Part shown: one piece after another, positions 30,580-37,742 of the stretch
How positions within the stretch are numbered: position 1 is the stretch's first letter
Layout: each line of letters begins with the position of its first letter
NCBI RefSeq assembly: GCF_022829285.1
Contig: NZ_JAKSYI010000081.1
Coordinates: forward strand, 24,424 to 88,423
DNA: 64,000 bases
Direction: 5' to 3'
DNA from: Methylobacterium sp. J-078
Lineage (GTDB): Bacteria > Pseudomonadota > Alphaproteobacteria > Rhizobiales > Beijerinckiaceae
Program-made: the position numbers and the translations under genes
Notes under the pieces: generated by a model
The model's input: the letters and a program-made list of their open reading frames with translations, nothing else
Database searches by the model: none
Told to the model about the DNA's origin: nothing

Positions 30580-31257
30580 TCAGCGCAGGCGTCCGACCCA
30601 GCCGGAGACGGCCGCGCCAACGGTCACGCCCTTGTCGCCGACGAACGCGCCCGCAGCGGCGCTCTTGTCGACGACGAACGCGCCGGCGGCGGCGCTCGCC
30701 CGGCTTAACGCGCGGATCGTCGGCGCGAAGGGCAGGGCCACGTCGGGCAACGTCACGTCCGGCAGGGCGACGGCGGGGAGCAAGCCTCCGTCCGTCTCGG
30801 CGGCGGCCTGCGAAACCTCGGCCTCGGGCGCGAAGGGCAGCGCCTTCTCGAACACCTGCGGTGTCTTCTCGGCGGCGAGCGGCGCCTTGGTCGCCAGACG
30901 GGGATTCTCGACGCGGGGATTCTCGGGCCGGCGCGGGGCAGCGATGCGGGCGGGCCGGGGCACGGCCTTCCGGGCCTGGATCGCGGGCTCGGCCTGGGCG
31001 ACGACCGCCAGGGGGAACTGGGTCTGGAAGGCGAGGGGCGCCGGGATGAAGGGCGCCTCCGCCGTCGCCTCGGGGGCGGCGGCCAGGGCCGTCGCCGGCA
31101 CCGAGGCCGGCGGCGCCACGGCGGCCGGCTCGTGGCAGAGGTAGGAGGCGGCGCCGAGGATCACCGCCATGGCCAGGGTCGGCAGGAGGGGCGGGGTCAC
31201 GCCACGCGCGGTACCCGATTCGAACGCCGCTTGATCGGGGGGCGTGCAGCCTGACAT
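30580..31257 (-). CDS. membrane-anchored Ala/Pro-rich protein of unknown function
   Basis: A 225-residue protein with one hydrophobic segment at about residues 25-42 (LLPTLAMAVILGAASYL) and then a low-complexity Ala/Pro/Val-rich exported part. Near the C-terminus an 11-residue unit SAAAGAFVxDK is duplicated by a 33-nt tandem repeat. No recognisable domain is present, so no function is proposed. ATG 31257 has GCGAGG upstream. It lies before the GH15 gene on the same strand but with 134 bp between, and is divergent from nasT. Confidence 0.6.
   Translation of the reverse strand: MSGCTPPDQAAFESGTARGVTPPLLPTLAMAVILGAASYLCHEPAAVAPPASVPATALAAAPEATAEAPFIPAPLAFQTQFPLAVVAQAEPAIQARKAVPRPARIAAPRRPENPRVENPRLATKAPLAAEKTPQVFEKALPFAPEAEVSQAAAETDGGLLPAVALPDVTLPDVALPFAPTIRALSRASAAAGAFVVDKSAAAGAFVGDKGVTVGAAVSGWVGRLR
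30631..30696 (-). repeat. 33-nt tandem duplication inside the Ala/Pro-rich gene
   Basis: Two 33-nt units, 30631-30663 and 30664-30696, differ at only a few positions and encode SAAAGAFVVDK and SAAAGAFVGDK. The unit length keeps the frame and the duplication lies near the 3' end of the gene, like the 15-nt repeat in the AI-2E permease gene. Confidence 0.9.
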
Positions 31258-31367
31258 CCGGGGCACCTCGCTGTGCGGTCCAGCAACCGGTTCGATCGCC
31301 GGCGCCATTAGCCGGGCCGTTTGCGGCGGAACCTGGGCTGTTTCCTCTCCCAACGGTAACGTTTCGC

Positions 31368-31395
31368 CGGGCACGCCGCTTGCGTGCCCGTTTTT
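31368..31395 (+). terminator. intrinsic terminator-like hairpin in the nasT leader (overlaps a sigma-54-like motif)
   Basis: A perfect 9-bp stem, CGGGCACGC (31368-31376) with GCGTGCCCG (31382-31390), is followed by TTTTT (31391-31395). It lies 116 bp before nasT with no plus-strand gene upstream, so it may be an attenuator of a nasTS leader transcript or end a small RNA. The same bases 31369-31384 (GGGCACGCCGCTTGCG) match the sigma-54 consensus at 11 of its 12 defined positions except the outer T and A, so the two readings compete. Confidence 0.6.
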
Positions 31396-31510
31396 CGCCT
31401 CCGATCGCCACGCTCTCCACTCGCCGCGTCATGTGCCTTGTCATTCCCTCGGCGGGCATGCGACCTGCCGGGACCGCCCCCGCCCCGATTCGATCCGTCC
31501 CCGGACACCG

Positions 31511-32098
31511 ATGACCGAGCCGACCCTCACCGTCGCCGTGATCGACCCGAGCCGTGCCCGCGCGGCGATCCTCGAGGAGGGCCTTAACGCGTCGGGGTTC
31601 ACCCGCGTCGTCGTCCTGCCCGACACCGCAGACCTGCCGGCCCGCGTGGCGGCCCTGAACCCGGACGTGGTCGTGATCCACCTGGAGAGCCCGAGCCGGG
31701 ACATCCTGGAGCAGATGTCGGGTCTCTCCCGCCACGTGGAGCGGCCGGTGGCGATGTTCGTCGACCGCTCGGACGTGCCGATGATGCAGGCGGCGATGGA
31801 TGCGGGCATCTCCGCCTACGTGGTGGACGGCCTGCAGCCGCAGCGCATCCGCTCGATCCTCGACGTGGCGATCCTGCGCTTCAACGCCTTCGCGCGGCTG
31901 CAGCGGGAACTCTCCGAGGCGCGCGGCGAACTGGCCGACCGCAAGCTCATCGAGCGGGCCAAGGGCATCCTGATGACGGCCAAGGGCCTCTCGGAGGAGG
32001 AGGCCTACCGCCTGATGCGGCGCAAGGCCATGAACGAGAAGCGCAAGATCGCCGACATCGCCCGCGCCATCGTCACCGCGGCGGATCTCCTCGGATGA
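31511..32098 (+). CDS. nasT: ANTAR-domain antiterminator of nitrate assimilation
   Basis: A 195-residue pseudo-receiver plus ANTAR RNA-binding protein. Residues 1-120 have receiver topology, with Asp in VAVIDPSRAR and in LNPDVVVIHLESP where a phospho-Asp would be (His instead), so it is probably not phosphorylated. The ANTAR domain is at about 130-195: ADRKLIERAKGILMTAKGLSEEEAYRLMRRKAM. NasT binds paired hexaloop hairpins in leader RNA to prevent termination and is held inactive by NasS without nitrate. Its stop overlaps the nasS start (ATGA). A matching leader RNA precedes nrtA. Confidence 0.92.
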   Translation: MTEPTLTVAVIDPSRARAAILEEGLNASGFTRVVVLPDTADLPARVAALNPDVVVIHLESPSRDILEQMSGLSRHVERPVAMFVDRSDVPMMQAAMDAGISAYVVDGLQPQRIRSILDVAILRFNAFARLQRELSEARGELADRKLIERAKGILMTAKGLSEEEAYRLMRRKAMNEKRKIADIARAIVTAADLLG

Positions 32099-33123
32099 GA
32101 CTCGCCCTGGGATACGTCCCCCTCATCGACGCGGCCCCCCTGATCGCCGCCGTGGAATGCGGCTTCACCGCGGCCGAGGGGCTGGCGGTCGACCTCGTGA
32201 GCGAGCCCTCCTGGGCGACCCTGCGCGACAAGCTGGCCCTCGGGCACCTAGACGGGGCGCACATGCTGGCGCCCCTGGCCGTCGCGAGCGCCCTCGGCAT
32301 CAGCGGTCCCGAGACCGACCTAGTGGTGCCCCTCGGGCTCAGCCTCAACGGCAACGCCGTCACGGTCTCGCGCCCGCTCTGGACCGCGATGGCGGCCGAT
32401 GTAGAGGACGGCGACGGCGGTCTCGACCGGGTGGCGCGGGCCTTCGCGCGGGTCGCCCGGGCACGTGCGGAGGCCGGCCGGCCCCTGACGCTGGGCACCG
32501 TGCACCCGTTCTCCAGCCACACCTATCAGCTGCGCCTGTTCGCGGCCCGCGGCGGGCTCGACCTCGACGCCGACACCCGGATGGTGGTGATCCCGCCGCC
32601 CTGGATCGCCGAGGCCCTGCGCTCCGGGCAGATCGACGGGTTCTGCGCCGGCAGCCCCTGGAACAGCGTCGCGGTGGCGGATGGCTACGGCCGGATCGCC
32701 GCCTTCGGCTGCGAACTCGCCCTCGACTGCCCGGAAAAGGTGCTGGCCCTGCCGGCCTACGCGGCGGAGACCTGCGCCGCCCTGGTCCGGGCGGTGCGCC
32801 GGGCCGGGGAATGGTGCGCGGCGCCGGAGAACCATCGCGAGCTGGCGAGCCTGCTCGCCCACCCGGCCCATCTCGGCATCGATCCCGGCCTCGTCCGCCG
32901 GGCCCTGGCCGGCGCGGTGGTGGTCGATCCCGACGGCACCACGCGGCATGCGGAGCGCTTCGTGGTGTTCGGCGCCGAGGCCGCCCCGCCCGCGCCCGGA
33001 CAGGTGGACTGGATCCTCGACCAGATGGGCGCGGCCGGCCAGATCGTCGCGACGTCGGCCCTGGCCGCGCGGGCGCGGGCGATCTACCGGCCCGACCTGT
33101 ACGCGGCAGCCCTCGGCACCTGA
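32095..33123 (+). CDS. nasS: nitrate/nitrite sensor protein NasS (CmpA/NrtA-like, no signal peptide)
   Basis: A 342-residue protein with the fold of nitrate-binding NrtA/CmpA proteins but starting directly at RLALGYVPLIDAAPLIAAVECG without a signal peptide, so it stays in the cytoplasm. This is characteristic of NasS, which sequesters NasT and releases it when nitrate or nitrite binds. The ligand-binding regions GTVHPFSSHTYQLRLF and VIPPPWIAEALRSGQIDGFCAGSPWNS align with the NrtA encoded next. It overlaps nasT by 4 bp (ATGA), ensuring balanced synthesis. Confidence 0.92.
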   Translation: MRLALGYVPLIDAAPLIAAVECGFTAAEGLAVDLVSEPSWATLRDKLALGHLDGAHMLAPLAVASALGISGPETDLVVPLGLSLNGNAVTVSRPLWTAMAADVEDGDGGLDRVARAFARVARARAEAGRPLTLGTVHPFSSHTYQLRLFAARGGLDLDADTRMVVIPPPWIAEALRSGQIDGFCAGSPWNSVAVADGYGRIAAFGCELALDCPEKVLALPAYAAETCAALVRAVRRAGEWCAAPENHRELASLLAHPAHLGIDPGLVRRALAGAVVVDPDGTTRHAERFVVFGAEAAPPAPGQVDWILDQMGAAGQIVATSALAARARAIYRPDLYAAALGT

Positions 33124-33167
33124 GCCGGCGGGCTGCCGCCGACACCGGCAACCTGCCCGCCGATTGT

Positions 33168-33301
33168 GCAGTGCGGCGGATGGCGCGCGGTGAGGCAACG
33201 GGGCGGAGACGCGGGCGGCTCGCGTCCGGTCACCGATGGACCGCACCGCGCCGGACCCGCGGCCGCGCGGTGAGGCATTCTCGACAAATCGCAGTGCGGC
33301 G
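33168..33301 (+). promoter_or_regulatory. nested direct repeats upstream of the nrtA sigma-54 promoter
   Basis: Two repeats are nested: GCAGTGCGGCG at 33168-33178 and 33291-33301, and CGCGCGGTGAGGCA at 33184-33197 and 33264-33277 (exactly 80 bp apart). They lie about 90-220 bp upstream of the predicted start, the region where sigma-54 enhancer-binding proteins act. They do not match a known NtrC box, so the binding protein, if any, is unknown. Confidence 0.45.
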
Positions 33302-33362
33302 AGGCGCTTGGAACGATTCCGACATACCCCGCATCGCCTTGCTGCGATGGGCAGCCCGGACT

Positions 33363-33378
33363 TGGCATGCCCCGTGCA
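33363..33378 (+). promoter_or_regulatory. sigma-54 promoter of the nrt/nas operon
   Basis: TGGCATGCCCCGTGCA fits TGGCACGN4TTGCA with two mismatches and exact GG/GC spacing. The predicted transcription start is G33389, which is the first base of the first leader hairpin. NtrC-type activation under nitrogen limitation is expected by analogy with other nitrate-assimilation operons. Confidence 0.75.
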
Positions 33379-33388
33379 AAGCAGCGGA

Positions 33389-33500
33389 GGCTCGCCAACG
33401 ATGACGAGCCTTATCCGTCGGCAGAGCCGCTGACCCGAGTCCCCCACGGAACGCACGTCTCGCGTTCGATGGATGTGCTTGGTCGGCGGTTTTTTCTTTG
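33389..33500 (+). promoter_or_regulatory. NasT (ANTAR) antitermination leader
   Basis: Hairpin 1: stem 33389-33394/33405-33410, upper C-G pair, hexaloop AACGAT (33397-33402). Hairpin 2: GTCGGC (33417-33422), hexaloop AGAGCC (33423-33428), GCTGAC (33429-33434). Both loops have A at position 1 and G at position 4, the ANTAR target rule. CCGCTGACC (33427-33435) can instead pair over 9 bp with GGTCGGCGG (33481-33489), followed by TTTTTT, forming a terminator that uses the 3' arm of hairpin 2. Bound NasT would therefore block termination and allow nrtA transcription. Confidence 0.85.
33481..33495 (+). terminator. regulated terminator in the nrtA leader (3' arm and U-tract)
   Basis: GGTCGGCGG at 33481-33489 with U-tract 33490-33495. 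The 5' arm is 33427-33435, about 45 nt upstream, and overlaps hexaloop hairpin 2. The two structures cannot coexist. Confidence 0.78.
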
Positions 33501-33534
33501 GCGGGTCTCCCAGCTTTCGAGGGTGTCGGGTTCG

Positions 33535-34824
33535 ATGACTGACGGTTTCCGCAACGACCGCCGTGATCTTCTGAAGGGCGCCGCCGCGACGCTCGCCCTG
33601 GCGGCACTCGCCCGGACCGCCCTGCCGGGCGGCGCGTTCGCGCAAGGGGCCGGTCCGGAGGTGAAGGGGGCCAAGCTCGGCTTCATCGCACTCACCGACG
33701 CAAGCCCGCTCTTCGTCGCCAAGGAGAAGGGCTTCTTCGCGAAACACGGCATGCCCGACGTCGAGGTGCTGAAGCAGGCGTCCTGGGGCACCACCCGCGA
33801 CAACCTCGTGCTCGGCTCGGAGGGCAACGGCATCGACGGTGCCCATATCCTGACGCCGATGCCCTACCTGATCTCGGCCGGGCGGGTGACGCAGAACAAC
33901 GTCCCCGTGCCGATGCACATCCTGGCGCGCCTCAACGTCAACGGTCAGTGCATCTCGGTCGCCAAGGAATACCTCGACCAGAAGGTCGCTCTCGATGCGC
34001 GGGTGTTCAAGACGGCCATCGAGAAGAAGAAGGCCGCCGGCAAGTCCGTGAAGGCGGCCATGACCTTCCCGGGCGGCACCCACGACCTCTGGATCCGCTA
34101 CTGGATGGCCGCCGGCGGCATCGACCCCGACAAGGACATCGAGACCATCGTGGTGCCGCCGCCCCAGATGGTGGCGAACATGAAGGTCGGCACCATGGAC
34201 TGCTTCTGCGTCGGCGAGCCGTGGAACGCGCAGCTCGTGCAGCAGGGCCTCGGCTACACCGCGCTCACCACCGGCGAACTCTGGAAGAACCACCCCGAGA
34301 AGGCCTTCGCCATGCGGGCCTCCTTCACCGAGAAGTATCCGAACGCCACCAAGGCCCTGCTGATGGCGGTGCTGGAAGCGCAGGTGTGGTGCGACAAGCC
34401 CGAGAACAAGGAAGAGGTCGCCGCCATCGCGGCCAAGCGCCAGTGGATGAACGTCCCGGTCTCGGACGTCGCCGGCCGCATCAAGGGCACCATCGATTAC
34501 GGCGACGGCCGCGTGGTCGAGAAGAGCCCGCACGTCATGAAGTTCTGGGACGACAACGCGTCGTACCCCTACCAGTCGCACGACCTCTGGTTCCTCACCG
34601 AGGACATCCGCTGGGGCAAGTTCGACGCGCAGACCGACACCAAGGCGCTGGTCGCCAAGGTGAACCGCGAGGACCTCTGGCGCGAGGCGGCCAAGGCGCT
34701 GGGCGTCACCGCGATCCCGACCTCGACCTCGCGCGGAAAGGAGACCTTCTTCGACGGCAAGGTCTTCGATCCGGCCGATCCGGCCGCCTACCTGTCCAGC
34801 CTCGGCATCAAGAGGATCGCGTGA
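33535..34824 (+). CDS. nrtA: nitrate ABC transporter substrate-binding protein
   Basis: A 429-residue periplasmic CmpA/NrtA protein with a Tat signal (NDRRDLLKGAAATLALAALA) ending in GAFAQG. It binds nitrate (and possibly nitrite) for the NrtBC importer. Conserved segments are KLGFIALTDASPLFVAKEKGFF, AMTFPGGTHDLWIRYWMAAGG and DCFCVGEPWNAQLV. ATG 33535 is downstream of GAGGGTG; earlier in-frame starts would lie inside the leader RNA. It is the first structural gene after the antitermination leader and overlaps nrtB (TGATG). Confidence 0.94.
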   Translation: MTDGFRNDRRDLLKGAAATLALAALARTALPGGAFAQGAGPEVKGAKLGFIALTDASPLFVAKEKGFFAKHGMPDVEVLKQASWGTTRDNLVLGSEGNGIDGAHILTPMPYLISAGRVTQNNVPVPMHILARLNVNGQCISVAKEYLDQKVALDARVFKTAIEKKKAAGKSVKAAMTFPGGTHDLWIRYWMAAGGIDPDKDIETIVVPPPQMVANMKVGTMDCFCVGEPWNAQLVQQGLGYTALTTGELWKNHPEKAFAMRASFTEKYPNATKALLMAVLEAQVWCDKPENKEEVAAIAAKRQWMNVPVSDVAGRIKGTIDYGDGRVVEKSPHVMKFWDDNASYPYQSHDLWFLTEDIRWGKFDAQTDTKALVAKVNREDLWREAAKALGVTAIPTSTSRGKETFFDGKVFDPADPAAYLSSLGIKRIA

Positions 34825-35690
34825 TGGCCAACACCTCCACCATCGCCGCCGCCCGTACCGTTGCCGTGGCGGCCAAGCCCAAGCGGGCGCCCCGGGTCAC
34901 CCTGGCGACCCTGAACACCATCGCGAAAAACCTGATCCCCCCGGTGGTGGTGCTGATTGCGTTCCTGGTGATCTGGGAATTGCTGTGCTCGCGTCCGGGT
35001 GCTGGCCTGCCGCCGCCCTCGCGCGTGGTGACGGAGGCCTGGGACATCATCGCCCACCCGTTCTACGACAACGGCGGCACCGACAAGGGCCTGTTCTGGC
35101 ACATCGCCGCCAGCATCCAGCGCGTGGCCTTCGGATTCGCGCTGGCCACCGTGGTCGGCATCCTCACCGGCACCCTCATCGGGCAGTCGGAATGGGCCAT
35201 GCGCGGCCTCGACCCGATCTTTCAGGTGCTGCGCACGATCCCGCCGCTGGCCTGGCTGCCGCTCTCGCTCGCCGCCTTCCGGGACGGCCAGCCCTCCGCG
35301 ATCTTCGTGATCTTCATCACCTCGATCTGGCCGATCATCATCAACACGGCGGTGGGCATCCGCAACATTCCGCAGGATTACCGCAACGTCTCGGCGGTGC
35401 TGCGCCTGAACCCGTTGGAGTTCTTTTCCAAGATCATGCTGCCCTCGGCGGCGCCGTACATCTTCACGGGCCTGCGCATCGGCGTCGGCCTGTCCTGGCT
35501 CGCCATCGTGGCGGCCGAGATGCTGATCGGCGGCGTCGGCATCGGCTTCTTCATCTGGGACGCGTGGAACTCCTCCCACATCTCCGAGATCATCGTCGCC
35601 CTCGTCTATGTGGGCATCATCGGCTTCATCCTCGACCGTTTCGTCGCCTTCGTCGGCACCCTGGTCACCCGCGGCACGGCGACGGCCTGA
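34824..35690 (+). CDS. nrtB: nitrate ABC transporter permease
   Basis: A 288-residue inner-membrane permease of the nitrate/sulfonate/taurine (NrtB/SsuC/TauC) family. About six helices are predicted, and the coupling-loop motif is seen in YRNVSAVLRLNPLEFFSKIMLPSAAPYIFTGLRIGVG. It forms the membrane channel for nitrate with NrtA and NrtC. Its ATG shares the A of the nrtA stop, and nrtC follows after 9 bp, so the three are a tight transport operon. Confidence 0.93.
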   Translation: MANTSTIAAARTVAVAAKPKRAPRVTLATLNTIAKNLIPPVVVLIAFLVIWELLCSRPGAGLPPPSRVVTEAWDIIAHPFYDNGGTDKGLFWHIAASIQRVAFGFALATVVGILTGTLIGQSEWAMRGLDPIFQVLRTIPPLAWLPLSLAAFRDGQPSAIFVIFITSIWPIIINTAVGIRNIPQDYRNVSAVLRLNPLEFFSKIMLPSAAPYIFTGLRIGVGLSWLAIVAAEMLIGGVGIGFFIWDAWNSSHISEIIVALVYVGIIGFILDRFVAFVGTLVTRGTATA

Positions 35691-35699
35691 GGAATTCCC

Positions 35700-36494
35700 A
35701 TGACCTATCTCAGCATCGAGAACGTCGGCATCTCCTTCACCCGCTCGGGCCGCACCAACGAGGTGCTGCGCGACGTGAGCGTGAAGATCGACAAGGGCGA
35801 GTTCGTCTCGCTGATCGGGCATTCGGGCTGCGGCAAGTCCACGGTGCTCAACATCGTGGCCGGCCTGCTCAAGGCCTCCACCGGCGGCGTGCTCCTCGAG
35901 GACAAGGAGGTGAACAGCCCCGGCCCCGACCGCGCCGTGGTGTTCCAGAACCACTCCCTCCTGCCCTGGCTCACGGTTCGCGAGAACGTGGCGCTGGCCG
36001 TCGACAAGGTCTTCAAGGGCAAGAAGAGCCGCGCCGAGCGCAGCGCCTGGATCGACCACAACCTGTCGCTGGTGAACATGACCCATGCCGCCGACCGGCG
36101 CCCGAGCGAGATCTCGGGCGGCATGAAACAGCGCGTCGGCATCGCCCGGGCGCTCGCCATGGAGCCGAAGGTCCTGCTCCTCGACGAGCCGTTCGGGGCC
36201 CTCGACGCCCTCACGCGGGCGCACCTCCAGGACTCGCTGATGGACATCCATGCGCGGCTGAAGAACGCCGTGATCATGATCACCCACGACGTTGACGAGG
36301 CGGTGCTGCTCTCCGACCGCATCGTGATGATGACCAACGGCCCCTCCGCCACGGTGGGCGAGATCCTCACGGTCGACCTCGAGCGGCCGCGCCGCCGCCT
36401 CGATCTGGTGGAAGACACGACCTACACCCATGCCCGCGCCGAGGTGCTCGAATTCCTCTACGCGCGCCACGCCAAGCCCGCCATCGCGGCCTGA
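35700..36494 (+). CDS. nrtC: nitrate ABC transporter ATP-binding protein
   Basis: A 264-residue ATPase that powers NrtAB. Walker A is GHSGCGKST, the signature EISGGMKQRVGIARAL, Walker B VLLLDEPFGALD and the switch His is in MITHDVDEA. It is the short NrtD/CmpD-like type, without the C-terminal NrtA-like sensor domain of cyanobacterial NrtC. The C-terminal tail reads TYTHARAEVLEFLYARH. It is followed after 13 bp by the flavoprotein gene. Confidence 0.93.
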   Translation: MTYLSIENVGISFTRSGRTNEVLRDVSVKIDKGEFVSLIGHSGCGKSTVLNIVAGLLKASTGGVLLEDKEVNSPGPDRAVVFQNHSLLPWLTVRENVALAVDKVFKGKKSRAERSAWIDHNLSLVNMTHAADRRPSEISGGMKQRVGIARALAMEPKVLLLDEPFGALDALTRAHLQDSLMDIHARLKNAVIMITHDVDEAVLLSDRIVMMTNGPSATVGEILTVDLERPRRRLDLVEDTTYTHARAEVLEFLYARHAKPAIAA

Positions 36495-36507
36495 GGACCG
36501 GTTCGCG

Positions 36508-37731
36508 ATGAAGCAACGGCTGGTGGTGATCGGCAACGGCATGGCGTCGTTGCGCTTCCTGGAGCGCCTCACCGAGCGGGCGCCGGGCCTGTACGACGTC
36601 ACCGTCGTCGGGGCCGAGCCGCAGGCGGCCTACAACCGGGTGCTGCTCTCCTCGCTGCTCGGCGGCGAGGTCGACGAGGCGGCGTGCGCCTTCCGGGGCC
36701 TCGACTGGTACGAGGCCCACGGCATCCGCCTCATCACCGGCGCGCCGGTTACCGAGATCGACCGCGAGAACGGCCTCGTGATGGTGGGGGAGACCCACGT
36801 CCTGCCCTTCGACAAGCTCGTGCTCGCGATCGGCTCCCTGCCGATCCGCCTGCCCAAGCCCGGCATGGATCTGCCGGGCGTGCTCACGTTTCGCGATCTC
36901 GCGGATGTCGCCGCCATCCGCAGGGCGGCGGTGGAGCACGCCAAGGCCATCGTGATCGGCGGCGGTCTGCTCGGGCTGGAGGCCGCCGTCGGCCTCGCGC
37001 GGCTCGGCGTCGACACCACGCTCCTGCACGTCATGGACCGGCTGATGGAGCGCCAGCTCGACCACGCCGCCGCCGGCCTCGTGAAGCGCGCCATGGAGGC
37101 GCGCGGCGTCCGGGTCCTGCTCAAGGCCGACACGGCCGCGGTCGAGGGCGAGGGCCGGGTCGAGCGCCTGGTCCTGTCCGACGGCACCGTGCTGCCGGCC
37201 GACCTCGTGGTGATGTCTGTCGGCGTGCGGCCCAACGTGGCGCTCGCCCAGAATGCCGGGATCGAGACCGGGCGCGGCATCAAGGTCGACGACCGGATGC
37301 AATCCTCGGATGCCCGCATCTATGCGCTCGGCGAATGCGCCGAGCACCGGGGCATGGTCTACGGCCTCGTGGAGCCCGCCTACGAGCAGGCCGAGGCCCT
37401 GAGCCGCCACCTCGTCGGCGAGGAGGCGGCCTATCTCGGCACCGCGCTTTCCACCAGCCTCAAGGTCTCGGGCCTGCCGGTGTTCTCCGCCGGGCAGATC
37501 GAGGCGCCCGAGGGCGCCGAGACCGTGCTGATGTCGGATCCCGGCCTCGGCCTCTACCGCAAGCTCGTCGTCGCCGAGGACCGACTCCTCGGCGCGGTCT
37601 TCGTCGGCGACATCGCCGAGCAGGGCTGGTGCAAGGATCTGATCCGCACCGGGGCCCCGATGGCCGAACACCGCGACGACCTCATGTTCGGGCGCCCCGC
37701 CGCGCCCGCGCCCCAACCCCTCGCAGCGTGA
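36508..37731 (+). CDS. NasC/NirB-like FAD-NAD(P) oxidoreductase of nitrate/nitrite reduction
   Basis: A 407-residue protein equal to the N-terminal FAD module of NirB. It has FAD-binding LVVIGNGMASLRFLERL, NAD-binding IVIGGGLLGLEAAVGLARLG, the FAD-closing SDARIYALGECAEHRG, and the NirB-like terminal LYRKLVVAEDRLLGAVFVGD. It stops before the [2Fe-2S] BFD and siroheme modules found in full NirB. It resembles Klebsiella NasC, which passes electrons from NADH to NasA. Start ATG 36508 precedes the Rossmann fold; upstream in-frame 36430 overlaps nrtC. It lies between nrtC and nirA. Confidence 0.9.
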   Translation: MKQRLVVIGNGMASLRFLERLTERAPGLYDVTVVGAEPQAAYNRVLLSSLLGGEVDEAACAFRGLDWYEAHGIRLITGAPVTEIDRENGLVMVGETHVLPFDKLVLAIGSLPIRLPKPGMDLPGVLTFRDLADVAAIRRAAVEHAKAIVIGGGLLGLEAAVGLARLGVDTTLLHVMDRLMERQLDHAAAGLVKRAMEARGVRVLLKADTAAVEGEGRVERLVLSDGTVLPADLVVMSVGVRPNVALAQNAGIETGRGIKVDDRMQSSDARIYALGECAEHRGMVYGLVEPAYEQAEALSRHLVGEEAAYLGTALSTSLKVSGLPVFSAGQIEAPEGAETVLMSDPGLGLYRKLVVAEDRLLGAVFVGDIAEQGWCKDLIRTGAPMAEHRDDLMFGRPAAPAPQPLAA

Positions 37732-37742
37732 GGAGCCTAGCC

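Noticed and set aside
33124..33362. NtrC binding sites before nrtA
   Set aside because: No clear GCAC-N-GTGC dyad was found; only the unexplained direct repeats are reported.
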